Shown: positions 1 through 9,424 of the stretch, one piece after another | Position numbering within the stretch: the stretch's first letter is position 1 | Layout of the letters: the number at the start of each line of letters is the position of its first letter | Origin: Echinicola marina | GTDB lineage: Bacteria > Bacteroidota > Bacteroidia > Cytophagales > Cyclobacteriaceae | Direction: 5' to 3' | Assembly (NCBI RefSeq): GCF_020463795.1 | Contig: NZ_CP080025.1 | Coordinates: 2,539,501 to 2,603,500, forward strand | DNA: 64,000 bases | The notes under the pieces: model-generated | The model's database searches: none | Seen by the model: only the letters and a program-made list of their open reading frames with translations | What the model was told of the DNA's origin: nothing | Position numbers and translations under genes: made by a program

Positions 1-1313
1 GAGTTCATCGCCGTAGCACCCCATCCATCATAAGGAATTTCTTCAGCACTACCTTCCAGTACCTGGCGAATCTCCATTCCAAAGTGCTTTGCAAATCTGT
101 AATCTCTGTCGTCATGGGCAGGAACGGCCATCACAGCCCCAGTTCCATATCCGGCCAAAACATAATCTGCTACCCAAACAGGGATCTCTTCACCATTGAA
201 AGGATTAATGGCATAACTGCCCGTGAAAGCACCAGAGATGGTTTTGACATCACTCATTCGGTCTCTTTCAGAACGGTTTTTGGCTACTTCAATATATGCT
301 TCTGCTTCCGCTCTTTGGTCTTCAGTGATCAGTTCAGCTGCCAATTCACTTTCAGGAGCCAAAGCAAGGTAAGTTACACCGTAAATGGTGTCTATTCTTG
401 TGGTAAACACCTTGATTTTTTTGTCGGAGTCCTTAACTTGGAAAACCATTTCAGCGCCAGTGGAGCGTCCTATCCAGTTACGTTGCATTTCCTTGATAGG
501 CTCGTGCCAATCTACTTTTTCAAGGTCATTAAGAAGACGCTCGGCATAGGCTGTTATACGCATACTCCATTGCATCATCTTCTTTCTTTCCACAGGGTGT
601 CCTCCTCTTTCAGAGAAGCCATCTTTCACTTCATCATTTGAAAGTACGGTTCCCAAGGCTGCACACCAGTTTACAGTGGTTTCAGCCAAGTAGGTTAATC
701 TATATTGTAATAATATTTCCTGCTGTTGCTTTTCTGAATAACTGTTCCAGTCCTCAGCAGTAAAGATTTCGGTATCCTCATCACTCACCACATTGATCTT
801 GGCATTTCCTTCTGCTTCAAAAGTTTTGATCAGCTCAGCGATGTCCTTGGCCTTGTCAGCATCTTTATCATAATAACTGTTGAACAGTTGCATGAAAATC
901 CACTGTGTCCATTTATAGTAATTAGGGTCTGAAGTTCTGACTTCTTTGTCCCAGTCAAAAGCAAAACCGATGTTTTTAAGCTGCTCGGTGTATCTTTTTA
1001 TATTCTCCTCTGTGGTAATGGCTGGGTGTTGACCAGTTTGGATGGCATATTGCTCAGCAGGCAATCCAAAGGAATCATAGCCCATTGGGTGTAGAACATT
1101 ATAACCTTGTAGTCTTTTGAACCTGGTGACGATATCTGAGGCGATATAGCCCAGTGGGTGTCCTACATGCAATCCTGCTCCAGAAGGGTAAGGAAACATG
1201 TCCAAACTGTAAAATTTAGGTTTTTGAGGGTCAACTTTGGCATTGAAGATTTGGGAAGCTTCCCATTTGTCCTGCCACTTTTTTTCTATTTCTTGAAAAT
1301 TATATTCAGCCAT
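1..1313 (-). CDS. leuS: Leucyl-tRNA synthetase, N-terminal part (runs off left edge)
   Basis: Cytoplasmic class I aminoacyl-tRNA synthetase that charges tRNA-Leu. Reading leftward from the ATG at 1313, the protein begins [17 protein letters not shown] and soon shows the ATP-binding HIGH-type motif as HVGH, in the context [14 protein letters not shown]. This is followed by the [13 protein letters not shown] block and then the start of the editing (CP1) region with NWIGRS and TTRIDTIYG. About 437 residues are inside the window; the rest of the editing domain, the KMSKS loop and the anticodon-binding domain lie beyond position 1. An acidic insertion around residues 150-185, ahead of the TVNW motif, is longer than in E. 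coli LeuS as I recall it. The 170 bp between this start and the next minus-strand gene must hold its promoter. Identity is very secure; completeness cannot be judged. Confidence 0.96.
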   Translation of the reverse strand, partial: MAEYNFQEIEKKWQDKWEASQIFNAKVDPQKPKFYSLDMFPYPSGAGLHVGHPLGYIASDIVTRFKRLQGYNVLHPMGYDSFGLPAEQYAIQTGQHPAITTEENIKRYTEQLKNIGFAFDWDKEVRTSDPNYYKWTQWIFMQLFNSYYDKDADKAKDIAELIKTFEAEGNAKINVVSDEDTEIFTAEDWNSYSEKQQQEILLQYRLTYLAETTVNWCAALGTVLSNDEVKDGFSERGGHPVERKKMMQWSMRITAYAERLLNDLEKVDWHEPIKEMQRNWIGRSTGAEMVFQVKDSDKKIKVFTTRIDTIYGVTYLALAPESELAAELITEDQRAEAEAYIEVAKNRSERDRMSDVKTISGAFTGSYAINPFNGEEIPVWVADYVLAGYGTGAVMAVPAHDDRDYRFAKHFGMEIRQVLEGSAEEIPYDGWGATAMN

Positions 1314-1483
1314 TTTTAGCAAAATTGTTACTTAGAATAGGATTGCTTGCAAAATTAAAAAAAATAAATGGGATATGCCTTTGTATTTGTCCAGTAAGTC
1401 AGGTTAAGTTCCAAGTTTGAGGTGTGAAATACGAAGCGTGCGAAGAAGAAATGAGAAGGGAGTTTCAAGTCTCATTCTAACTG

Positions 1484-2446
1484 CTACCAGAATCTCCAGC
1501 CACGATGTCTGGTCCGCCCTCTTCTAAGCCAGTTTTCCCAGATGTCTCGTGAGAAATAGATTTCTACTCCAATATTGAGGGTAAAATACCCGTCATAGCG
1601 GTGGGTAAGACCACTGCCTCTCCTGATACGGTGCTGGAAATTCCCGTATTTATCAACGTATGTTCCATTCCTTATCTTTTCTACATCGGGCATGCCATTA
1701 TCATCCAACCAGTCAGGGTTTCTTACAGCCAATCTTAATCTTTCCGGCATAGGTCCCTCACCAAAGTCACCATAGCTTTCCAGTAGATCCAAATAAAAGT
1801 CCTTGATATTAAAAGCACTTATGTCATCCATATAGTCCGTTAAGGTAAAGCGATAGTTGCCTTCCAAAAAAAGGTCGGTATAGACATTGAGTTTGTATTT
1901 CATTCCCAATCCCATGGGGAAAACCATCACTACTCCAGGGTATTCCTTGCCTTCTAGGGCCAAAGGTCGCAAACTGACCCATTCGCCATCCAGTTGAGCT
2001 TTGGGGGTATTGGTGCTGGCCCCTACTCCTGCAAAGACGTACCAGTTGAGGAAGTGACGGGTGATATTGTTCAGTTTGACGGGTTTATAATGGTATTCAA
2101 ACAAAAAGGCTGCTTCAAAATTCCTAGCCCTGAAATGTAAATTTCTAGGGACCCTCAAACTTCGGGGATCTGCCGGTGGATCTTGACCGGACATTTGGAT
2201 AAAGGAACCTTCTAGTCTAAGTCGGGTTTTTGTGCCAATAGTTCTGCGGACATTGGCCGAAAAATTAAAGTCTGGCTGTACACCCTCTTCATACTTCCAA
2301 AGGGAATACAATTCTCCAAAATATTGGGTGACTCCTCCTCCCATTCCTACGGACCATGCTTCTTCAAACCTAAAACGGTAAAAACTTTGGGCATAGCTTT
2401 CCCATGAAAATAATAGGATAAAAAATATGACCAGTAAACGCTTCAT
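1484..2446 (-). CDS. DUF6089-type outer-membrane beta-barrel protein (PorG-like)
   Basis: A 320-residue protein with a signal peptide ending near SYAQ (residues 1-19). After it comes a pattern of alternating hydrophobic and polar strands with many aromatic residues, typical of an 8-12 strand outer-membrane barrel. The opening of the mature part (WSVGMGGGVTQYFGEL) resembles the DUF6089 family of Bacteroidota; PorG of the type IX secretion system belongs to or resembles that family. The C-terminus is Arg/Trp-rich (RRGRTRHRGWRFW), unusual for a barrel, which normally ends in an aromatic-terminated strand. It lies 84 bp downstream of mscS and upstream of leuS, all on the minus strand. The barrel call is strong; the PorG assignment is inference from family resemblance. 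Confidence 0.68.
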   Translation of the reverse strand: MKRLLVIFFILLFSWESYAQSFYRFRFEEAWSVGMGGGVTQYFGELYSLWKYEEGVQPDFNFSANVRRTIGTKTRLRLEGSFIQMSGQDPPADPRSLRVPRNLHFRARNFEAAFLFEYHYKPVKLNNITRHFLNWYVFAGVGASTNTPKAQLDGEWVSLRPLALEGKEYPGVVMVFPMGLGMKYKLNVYTDLFLEGNYRFTLTDYMDDISAFNIKDFYLDLLESYGDFGEGPMPERLRLAVRNPDWLDDNGMPDVEKIRNGTYVDKYGNFQHRIRRGSGLTHRYDGYFTLNIGVEIYFSRDIWENWLRRGRTRHRGWRFW

Positions 2447-2530
2447 CCAAAATAAATTGATCGGGTGGAAAAACTCGTGTTTTAAATACTATAAATTGCG
2501 TTATTCCTACTTGTAAATGTAAATAAACAA

Positions 2531-3463
2531 CTAATTTTCAAGCTTTTCAAATCCAGACTTTAAATGTAGATCTCTCTGTGGGAATGGAATCTCTATTCCT
2601 TCTTCATTGAACCTTCTAAATATTTCATAATAAAGTTGACTCTTTAATACATTAGGTCTGTTGATATAATCAGAGGTCCAAACCCTTAGGTTGAAATTGA
2701 TGCTGTTGTCCCCATAATCTGTAAACAAAACATCCGGATTGGGCTTGTTGAGGACCCCTTCATTATTGGTGGCGACCTCCATGAGAATAGACCTGACTTT
2801 TTGTGGGTCTTCTTTATAAGAAACCCCCACGGGAAAATTAAAGCGGATATTTCTGTCGTTATGTGACCAGTTGATTACTGGACTGTCTATAAATTGGCTG
2901 TTTGGAACGATGATGGATATATTGTCATTAGTGACCACCATGGTTGACCTGGCGGATATTTTGATGACATCACCATTGACATCTGCCACTTCTATTCTAT
3001 CCCCGACTTTGATGGGTTGTTCGAAAAGGATGATTAGGCCACTGATAAAATTATTGGTGATATTTTGCAGGCCAAAACCGATGCCGACACCTAGGGCACC
3101 GGCAAGTATTCCCAGTGCGCTTAGGTCGATTCCTGAATTCTGGACGATGATGACAAAGCCCGAAATTAGTAGGGCATAGCGAATAATGGTCCCTACCGAT
3201 TGTCGGGTTCCAATATTCATATTGTAACGGGTGAGCAATCTATTGACAGTGAATTTTCGGATCCATTCCGTCACGATAAGCAATAAAAAAATAGAAAAGG
3301 CAATCGCAATAATTTCACCTACGGTCAATTTGGATTCGCCGAGGGTGACGACTACGTATTCCAATAATTCATTAAACTTGTCCAAGAAGGCACTAAAACC
3401 GTCCTTCTTTACATCTTGTAAAAGTTCTTCCATGTTTTTTGGGCAATTGAGATTCAAAAACAT
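2531..3463 (-). CDS. MscS-family small-conductance mechanosensitive channel
   Basis: Inner-membrane channel that opens under membrane tension and releases solutes during hypo-osmotic shock. The 310-residue protein has hydrophobic segments near residues 45-65, 90-110 and 115-140. The third contains the Gly/Ala-rich pore helix (ALGILAGALGVGIGFGLQN) followed by NNFISGLIILFEQPIKVGD, the hallmark of MscS. The C-terminal half is the cytoplasmic vestibule, with VNGDVIKISARSTMV and VPNSQF. The annotated ATG at 3463 gives a start of MFLNLNCPKN; a second ATG at 3433 (MEELLQDV) is an equally plausible start because the first ten residues look non-conserved. The gene is transcribed divergently from the GNAT-nitrilase gene across about 130 bp. 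Confidence 0.9.
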   Translation of the reverse strand: MFLNLNCPKNMEELLQDVKKDGFSAFLDKFNELLEYVVVTLGESKLTVGEIIAIAFSIFLLLIVTEWIRKFTVNRLLTRYNMNIGTRQSVGTIIRYALLISGFVIIVQNSGIDLSALGILAGALGVGIGFGLQNITNNFISGLIILFEQPIKVGDRIEVADVNGDVIKISARSTMVVTNDNISIIVPNSQFIDSPVINWSHNDRNIRFNFPVGVSYKEDPQKVRSILMEVATNNEGVLNKPNPDVLFTDYGDNSINFNLRVWTSDYINRPNVLKSQLYYEIFRRFNEEGIEIPFPQRDLHLKSGFEKLEN

Positions 3464-3592
3464 TTGTATGGTACAAAATAATAATATTTATATTGGGAAA
3501 CCAGTTGTGGGTTAAAGGAATTATTTTTGTGTTGAAAATTAGAACACTGATTTTGTTTACCATATTTGTGTGATCATAGAGCTAATTGAAGC

Positions 3593-5137
3593 ATGAGCAA
3601 ACAAAAAGAAGAGCTGGAGCACCGGCTGAAACTCCGAAATGTAATCCTTTCCGATTTTGAAAATATCAGAGATATCATGATCTCTATTTATAAGGAAAAG
3701 GAAATGACCTATACCAAGCAAGAGTTTAAGAATCAAATCAAGGCATTCCCAGAAGGTCAGATTTGTATTGAGGACAATGGGAAGGTGGTCGCTGTTGCAT
3801 TGAGTTTGGTAGTAGAGTATTCCAAGTTTGGTGATAACCATACCTATGACGAAATCACCGGTTATGGGAAGTTTGATACCCATGATATGGAAAATGGGGA
3901 TACCCTGTATGGTACAGATGTGTTTGTGGATAGGGAATATCGTGGGTTAAGATTGGGCAGGAGGTTATATGATGCCAGAAAGGAGCTCTGCGAAAACCTC
4001 AATTTACGATCTATCATTGCTGGCGGGAGGATTCCTGGCTATAAGAACTACGCCGATAAAATCACGCCAAGGAAATACATTGAACTGGTCAAAAACAAGG
4101 AAATTTATGATCAGGTATTGTCCTTTCAGCTGGCCAATGAGTTTCACGTAAGGAAGGTGATTACAAAGTACCTCCCGGAAGACAAAGAATCCAGGGCTTA
4201 TGCCACCCTTCTGGAGTGGAATAATATATATTACGAGAAAGAAGAAAAGCTCATCGGCAACCAAAAATCCATTGTCCGTTTAGGTTTGGTGCAATGGAAA
4301 ATGCGCCGATTCAGTGATGTGGATGACCTGATGCAACAGGTTGAATTCTTTGTCGATACTGTATCGGGCTATAAATCGGATTTTTGTTTGCTGCCTGAAT
4401 TCTTCAATGCCCCATTACTGGCTGACTTCAATGATATGGATGCCTCTGAGGCAATTAGGAATTTGGCTGATTATACAGATGAGGTAGTTCAAAGAATGCA
4501 GGATTTGGCTTTGTCCTATAATGTGAACATCATAGCCGGTAGTATGCCTGAGTATGATGGAAAGAAGCTCAGGAATGTGAGTTACCTCTGTCGTAGGGAT
4601 GGTACCACGGATAAGCAATATAAGCTACATATCACTCCGGATGAACAGTCTTACTGGGGGCTTCAAGGTGGAAATGGTATACGAGTTTTCGATACAGATG
4701 CGGGGAGGATTGGGATCTTGATTTGTTATGATGTGGAATTTCCAGAATTGGGAAGGATTTTGGCTGAGCAAGAGATGGATATTTTATTTGTGCCTTTCTG
4801 GACTGATACCAAAAATGCCTACCTTCGTGTGAGTACTTGTGCCAAGGCCAGGGCTGTGGAAAATGAGTGTTATGTGGCCATTACCGGTTCCGTAGGGAAT
4901 TTGCCGAGGGTGGAAAATATGGATATTCAGCATTCCCAAGCAGCGATTTATTCTCCTTCAGACTTCTCTTTTCCGCATGATGCCGTAGTGGCAGAAGCTT
5001 CACTTAATACCGAAACGACTATTGTGGCTGATGTAGATTTGGACTTATTGACCAAGTTGAGGAAGGTGGGAAGTGTCAGGAACCTGGAGCAAAGAAGACT
5101 GGATTTGTATTCCATACAGTGGAAAAAAAATAATTGA
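3593..5137 (+). CDS. GNAT acetyltransferase-carbon-nitrogen hydrolase (nitrilase) fusion
   Basis: A 514-residue two-domain cytoplasmic protein. Residues about 10-195 form a GNAT N-acetyltransferase domain with the acetyl-CoA loop region VDREYRGLRLGRRLYDAR. Residues about 225-505 form a nitrilase-superfamily amidase domain. The Glu-Lys-Cys triad is visible as E269 (LLPEFF), K344 (QYKLHITPDE) and C378 (LICYDVEFPE). Fusions of this kind are known as a conserved bifunctional family in bacteria, but their substrate is not established to my knowledge; the amidase half is likely to act on a small amide. The stop codon is one base before the kdsC ATG, so it probably shares a transcript with kdsC and kdsA. 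Domain calls are firm; the physiological reaction is unknown. Confidence 0.92.
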   Translation: MSKQKEELEHRLKLRNVILSDFENIRDIMISIYKEKEMTYTKQEFKNQIKAFPEGQICIEDNGKVVAVALSLVVEYSKFGDNHTYDEITGYGKFDTHDMENGDTLYGTDVFVDREYRGLRLGRRLYDARKELCENLNLRSIIAGGRIPGYKNYADKITPRKYIELVKNKEIYDQVLSFQLANEFHVRKVITKYLPEDKESRAYATLLEWNNIYYEKEEKLIGNQKSIVRLGLVQWKMRRFSDVDDLMQQVEFFVDTVSGYKSDFCLLPEFFNAPLLADFNDMDASEAIRNLADYTDEVVQRMQDLALSYNVNIIAGSMPEYDGKKLRNVSYLCRRDGTTDKQYKLHITPDEQSYWGLQGGNGIRVFDTDAGRIGILICYDVEFPELGRILAEQEMDILFVPFWTDTKNAYLRVSTCAKARAVENECYVAITGSVGNLPRVENMDIQHSQAAIYSPSDFSFPHDAVVAEASLNTETTIVADVDLDLLTKLRKVGSVRNLEQRRLDLYSIQWKKNN

Positions 5138-5138
5138 T

Positions 5139-5690
5139 ATGAAAAATTACCTTAAGGATATTCCTGAAGAAATTTATGAAAAAGCCTCCAAAATCAAACT
5201 GCTCATTACCGACGTGGATGGGGTGCTGACAGATGGAGGAGTGATATATGATGATCATTATCTGGAATTGAAAAAATTCAATGTAAAAGATGGACTGATC
5301 GTTAAAGTTTTGCAAAACAATGGTGTAATGATAGGTGCCATCACTGGTCGTAATTCGCCGGTGGTGCGAAGTAGGTGTAAGGAGCTGGGCTTTGATTTTC
5401 ACTATCATGGCATTAGGGATAAGCGAGAAAAGCTGTATGAGGTATTGGAGGAGTTTAATCTTAAATTATCAGAGGTGGCTTATATCGGTGATGATTTGAT
5501 TGATTTACCTATCCTTGCTAAAGTAGGCCTGTCCGTAGCACCATTGGATGCTTTACCTTATGTAAGGGAGGAAGTGGACATGGTTTCTTCATTGGCCGGT
5601 GGAAGGGGTGTTTTCCGCGAGGTAGGTGATTTGATATTGAGCTCCAAGGGACTATTGAAAAAGATTATTAAAGAATTGATAGAAAAATAG
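5139..5690 (+). CDS. kdsC: KDO 8-phosphate phosphatase (HAD superfamily)
   Basis: Removes phosphate from KDO 8-phosphate to give free KDO for LPS inner-core synthesis. The 183-residue protein has the HAD motif I nucleophile region [12 protein letters not shown] (D25 and D27), motif II around GAITGRNS, and motif [14 protein letters not shown]. These and the length, without a cap domain, fit the KdsC tetramer-forming family. The open frame extends upstream to 5073, but those 22 codons lie inside the preceding gene. The ATG at 5139 follows the upstream stop by one base and is the sensible start. kdsA begins four bases after this gene ends, which strongly supports the assignment. Confidence 0.93.
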   Translation: MKNYLKDIPEEIYEKASKIKLLITDVDGVLTDGGVIYDDHYLELKKFNVKDGLIVKVLQNNGVMIGAITGRNSPVVRSRCKELGFDFHYHGIRDKREKLYEVLEEFNLKLSEVAYIGDDLIDLPILAKVGLSVAPLDALPYVREEVDMVSSLAGGRGVFREVGDLILSSKGLLKKIIKELIEK

Positions 5691-5694
5691 CATC

Positions 5695-6543
5695 ATGCAA
5701 GTATTTAAGCAGGTCATGAAAATCACCGATGAAGTGGTTTTGGGCAAAGATAAGCCAGTATTGTTTTCGGGGCCATGTGCCGTGGAGAGTTTTGATATCT
5801 GCATGGAAATAGGCAGTACCGTAAAAGCAGAGGCAGAAAAGAATGGTTTTTCTTATGTTTTTAAAGCATCATTTGATAAAGCCAATAGGACTTCCTCAGG
5901 TTCCTTTCGAGGAATAGGGATGGATCAGTCCCTGGAAGTGCTCCAAAGAGTAGGCAAGGAACTGGGCGTGCCTATCGTAACTGACATTCATGAGAGCTAT
6001 CAAGCCAATGAAGTAGCAGCGGTGGCCGATGTACTACAGATCCCAGCATTTCTATGTAGGCAGACAGATCTGCTTTTAGCAGCAGGAAAAACAGGCAAAG
6101 CCATTAAGATCAAAAGGGGGCAATTTATGGCGCCAGAGGATATGCAATATGCTGTCAGCAAGGTAAGGTCAACCGGAAATGACAATGTATGCCTTACCGA
6201 GCGAGGTTTTACCATGGGCTATCATAATTTGGTAGTGGACATGAGGTCTTTGCCAACCATGAGACAGTTTGCTCCAGTTGTTTTTGATATTACCCATTCT
6301 GTGCAGCAGCCTGGAGGGCAAGGCGGTTCCAGTGGTGGTCAGCGGGAGTTTGCACCGTTTTTGGCCAGGGCTGCAGCAGCTACTGGCGTGGATGGGTTCT
6401 TTATTGAAACACATCCAGAACCTGCCAAGGCCCTTAGTGACGGGCCTAATATGATTCCACTACATAGGATGGCGGATTTCTTGAGCATGCTGAAGGAAAG
6501 TTGGAGCCTTGGTCAGCGATATGTGGATTTTGAAGTTCAATAA
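5695..6543 (+). CDS. kdsA: 3-deoxy-8-phosphooctulonate synthase (KDO 8-phosphate synthase)
   Basis: Condenses phosphoenolpyruvate with arabinose 5-phosphate to give KDO 8-phosphate. The 282-residue TIM barrel shows FSGPCAVES near the N-terminus, the [11 protein letters not shown] phosphate/substrate loop, [11 protein letters not shown], and [21 protein letters not shown] cysteine (C28) stands where the metal-independent E. coli type has asparagine, so this should be the metal-dependent class; that is inferred from known KdsA classes. Immediately upstream kdsC supplies the next enzyme of the pathway, so gene order is reversed relative to the reactions. A rho-independent terminator follows within 10 bp of the stop, closing the GNAT-nitrilase/kdsC/kdsA unit. 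Confidence 0.96.
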   Translation: MQVFKQVMKITDEVVLGKDKPVLFSGPCAVESFDICMEIGSTVKAEAEKNGFSYVFKASFDKANRTSSGSFRGIGMDQSLEVLQRVGKELGVPIVTDIHESYQANEVAAVADVLQIPAFLCRQTDLLLAAGKTGKAIKIKRGQFMAPEDMQYAVSKVRSTGNDNVCLTERGFTMGYHNLVVDMRSLPTMRQFAPVVFDITHSVQQPGGQGGSSGGQREFAPFLARAAAATGVDGFFIETHPEPAKALSDGPNMIPLHRMADFLSMLKESWSLGQRYVDFEVQ

Positions 6544-6552
6544 ATAAGTTTG

Positions 6553-6576
6553 AAAAGCCGATTTGATCGGCTTTTT
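6553..6576 (+). terminator. Rho-independent terminator after kdsA
   Basis: A perfect 10-bp stem, AAAAGCCGAT with a TTG loop and ATCGGCTTTT, ends in a T-rich tract. It begins nine bases after the kdsA stop. Confidence 0.9.
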
Positions 6577-6609
6577 AATTTTTAAATTCAAGGGAATAAA
6601 TCTTTGTAT

Positions 6610-8244
6610 ATGAATAAGGTCATTTTTGCTTTCGCTATTTCTTTTTTATTCATTTTAAACTCCGTTTATGCCCAATCAAAGGAGACTGATGTATCTGGGG
6701 AGATCAGGAATTTGTTAGAGTCAAGTAGTTTGGGAGAACTGTCCCATGGTGCCATAGGGAATTTTAGTCAATATGATTTATTGATAAAATTTTATTCCAA
6801 TAGAGGATTTCAAGCAGCTTGGACCAGTGGAGGCCGACTAAGTAGTCAAGCAGTGGCTTTAAGAGATCAAGTGGAAGCATCGCTTTATGATGGATTATTG
6901 CCCAGTGACTATTATTTGGAGCAAATAGATGATATTATTCAACATTTCGAGATTGAACAAATGGGAGAAAATTCCCTTCAACTGGCATATATTGATTTGA
7001 TTTTTTCTGAGAGCTACCTGAAGATGGCTACAGACCTGTACAAGGGGAAGATTCCACAAGAAGCCATCAAAACAGGTTGGCAAATTCAGGCTAAAAAGGT
7101 GAAGGTGAAGTTTGAGGAGGTACTTGAAAGTGCCATTCAGGGTGATACCATTGGGCAAAGCATCAAGACATTTTGGCCAGACTATAAGGTTTATGCAAAT
7201 ATCAGAGAAAGTTTAAGGGACTATTATGAAATGGCATCATCCTCAGAGGAGAGAGTGGCTAAATTAACTTATAAAAAACTGATTAAGTTGGGAGATAGCA
7301 ATCGCCTGATACCTGAGATAAGATCAAGGTTGGTTGGAGGAGAAAGTGGAGGGGATGATTTATATGATTCGGCCCTGATGAAGGAAGTTTTGAAGGTTCA
7401 GAAGCGCTTTGGCTTAAATGCAGATGGGATAATAGGCCCAGAAACCGTGCGGGCTTTAAATGAAACTCCTGCAGATATGATTCGAAGGATAGCTGTTAAT
7501 TTGGAGCGGCTCAGGTGGCTGCCGGATACAGTGATAGAGGATAGGTTTATTATGGTGAACATTGCCAACTATCAGCTTGATTATGTTCAGAGCAATGGTT
7601 TGGATACGCTGTTCAGCTCCAAGGTGATCGTAGGGAAGCAGTATAGATCAACGCCGGTGTTTAATGGTGAGATGTCTTATATTGTGTTTAGCCCAACATG
7701 GACGGTGCCTGCTTCTATTGTCAGGGGAGAGATGATTCCAAAGATCAAAAAGGATGCAGGTTATTTAAGCAGCAACCATATGCAGATTTTGACATATTCG
7801 GGTAAAGAAGTGGATCCTGCCAGTTTAGATTGGTCGGAGGTCTCATCAAAGAATTTTCCTTATATGGTTAGGCAGTTACCAGGCCCACATAATTCACTGG
7901 GACTTGTGAAATTTATTTTTCCCAATAAATTCAATGTTTATATTCATGATACTCCCGTCAAATCACTTTTTGATAAAGATATTAGGGCATTCAGCCATGG
8001 CTGTATCAGGCTTCAAAAGCCTGAGGCATTTGCCGAGATCGTACTTCAGGATAATTCTCTATGGGACAAGGAAAAAATCTTTGAAGCCATGCATTCAGGA
8101 AAGGAAACGACCGTGATGCTTAAGAAGAAAATACCTGTGGTGATTTTATATCTTACTTTTTGGAGGGATGCCAGCGGAAAGGATTATATCAGAAAAGATA
8201 TCTATGACAGGGATGAAGCAATCGCCGAGGCACTTTTTCATTAA
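6610..8244 (+). CDS. L,D-transpeptidase with peptidoglycan-binding domain (YcbB/LdtD-like)
   Basis: A secreted periplasmic enzyme that forms 3-3 peptidoglycan crosslinks or attaches proteins to the wall. I start it at the ATG at 6610 (544 residues) rather than the in-frame TTG six bases earlier. A signal peptide ends near VYAQ. A helical scaffold region spans about residues 30-230, a PG_binding_1 repeat (VQKRFGLNADGIIGPETV) lies near 260-285, and the YkuD catalytic domain occupies about 310-480. The catalytic motif is YIHDT followed by SHGCIRL, with the nucleophile at C465. The domain order matches the LdtD/YcbB type. It converges with a second, different L,D-transpeptidase gene 47 bp downstream. 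Confidence 0.93.
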   Translation: MNKVIFAFAISFLFILNSVYAQSKETDVSGEIRNLLESSSLGELSHGAIGNFSQYDLLIKFYSNRGFQAAWTSGGRLSSQAVALRDQVEASLYDGLLPSDYYLEQIDDIIQHFEIEQMGENSLQLAYIDLIFSESYLKMATDLYKGKIPQEAIKTGWQIQAKKVKVKFEEVLESAIQGDTIGQSIKTFWPDYKVYANIRESLRDYYEMASSSEERVAKLTYKKLIKLGDSNRLIPEIRSRLVGGESGGDDLYDSALMKEVLKVQKRFGLNADGIIGPETVRALNETPADMIRRIAVNLERLRWLPDTVIEDRFIMVNIANYQLDYVQSNGLDTLFSSKVIVGKQYRSTPVFNGEMSYIVFSPTWTVPASIVRGEMIPKIKKDAGYLSSNHMQILTYSGKEVDPASLDWSEVSSKNFPYMVRQLPGPHNSLGLVKFIFPNKFNVYIHDTPVKSLFDKDIRAFSHGCIRLQKPEAFAEIVLQDNSLWDKEKIFEAMHSGKETTVMLKKKIPVVILYLTFWRDASGKDYIRKDIYDRDEAIAEALFH

Positions 8245-8291
8245 GCAGAATAGTAGCTGGTAAGATTTGGTGCAAAATGTTTGCTGATGTT

Positions 8292-9017
8292 TTATTGCCT
8301 TGCCAATAATTGACTGCTACTGACATAGTTTTCTTGGGGGGCGTAAATAAACAGACAGCTTTCATCTTTGATGGTATCGATGATTTTCTTGTATTCATTC
8401 ATAGGTAAGGCTGGACAGCCCAAGCTTCGTCCAAGTCTACCCGTTTTTTGGATAAATTCAGGGTTGGCATATTCGGCACCATGTATAACGATGGCCCTTT
8501 CACGGGCTTGGTCATTGAGTCCTTTTTCCAATCCATCGAGTCTTAGAGAATAGCCATGTTTTCCATAATAGGTTTCTGCAGTCAGGTAAAAACCGAGACT
8601 ACTCATAAAACTGGCATTGGTGTTGGAGAATTTGGTAGCCATTAGGTTGCCACTGTTTCTGCCGTGTGTAACATAAGTGTGGTGAAGGATCTGGCCATCT
8701 TTGGGGTCTATGGTCCAAAGTCTTTTAGAAGAGGATGGAAGACTGAAGTCTATGATCGTCAAAGGTTTGTTAGGGGCTATCAGGCCGGATTGGATTAAAT
8801 TTAGGTATCCATAAACTCCATGGTTTAAGGCTTCCTCTGATAATGAACTATCAAAATTCCCCTCCAATAGCTCCTTTTTTATTTTTTCTATTATCACAGT
8901 GCTCAATTTCCTTGTTTCGGCTGAATGAGGTATTGGCTTTATTTCCCGAGCCGGAGTGTAAGCAAATAAGATGAGACTGATCAAAAGTGTCAGGATAAAT
9001 CCAGATTTCTTTAGCAT
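8292..9017 (-). CDS. Murein L,D-transpeptidase catalytic-domain protein (YkuD_2 type)
   Basis: A 241-residue exported protein. A single hydrophobic N-terminal segment (residues 5-22) is a signal peptide or anchor. The rest matches the shorter murein L,D-transpeptidase family common in Bacteroidota. Its signature is AIVIHGAEYAN followed by GRSLGCPALP, with C201 as the likely nucleophile; the Cys sits in SLGCPA rather than the SHGCIRL of the neighbouring enzyme, so the two are distinct subfamilies rather than recent duplicates. Upstream of the catalytic centre NSNTNASF-like and GFYLTAETYYGKHGYSLRL blocks are typical for the family. Its promoter lies in the 407-bp gap it shares with the divergent pterin gene. 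Confidence 0.9.
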   Translation of the reverse strand: MLKKSGFILTLLISLILFAYTPAREIKPIPHSAETRKLSTVIIEKIKKELLEGNFDSSLSEEALNHGVYGYLNLIQSGLIAPNKPLTIIDFSLPSSSKRLWTIDPKDGQILHHTYVTHGRNSGNLMATKFSNTNASFMSSLGFYLTAETYYGKHGYSLRLDGLEKGLNDQARERAIVIHGAEYANPEFIQKTGRLGRSLGCPALPMNEYKKIIDTIKDESCLFIYAPQENYVSSSQLLARQ

Positions 9018-9424
9018 AGGTAATCGTTACTGAAATTATTTTCTTTTGTAGAAGTGGGTGATGTAATTTGTTGTAAAACAGGAGAATAGTTGCGTTGGTT
9101 CATAACGCAAAATTAAAGTAATCATTGTGAAAATGAACTGAAAATCTAATTATTGATGTTCTTAATCCTGAAATAAGCGTAAAAGCTGATCAATACTTGG
9201 TATTTGAAAAGCTTAATCGTAGAATGGGGTGCATTTGAAATATTATTTGGTTAGTTTTGCGGTCTTAAAATATATCAAGCAGTTGATTTCAAGAAACTTG
9301 GTTTGTACAAATTGATCAAGTTTTTCTGCGTGGTAAAACATTATAGAGCAAATATGTGTTTTGATAGGGAATGTGAGGATTCTTGGATCACCTATCAGAC
9401 AGATTTAAAAAGTTGAAGTAATAT
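9018..9424 (+). other. 407-bp divergent intergenic region with operator-like inverted repeats
   Basis: No coding frame of note. A perfect 7-bp inverted repeat (TTGCGTT at 9090-9096 and AACGCAA at 9104-9110) lies near the L,D-transpeptidase start. A nested palindrome sits nearer the pterin gene: AAACTTG at 9294-9300 pairs with CAAGTTT at 9317-9323 around the 10-bp palindrome TTTGTACAAA (9302-9311). A Bacteroidota -7-like box TAGTTTTG occurs at 9252-9259, but no -33 TTG at suitable spacing was found. Any regulatory role is inference. Confidence 0.4.

Noticed and set aside
84-641. 185-codon plus-strand open frame
   Set aside because: It is antisense to leuS, whose conserved motifs are clear on the other strand.
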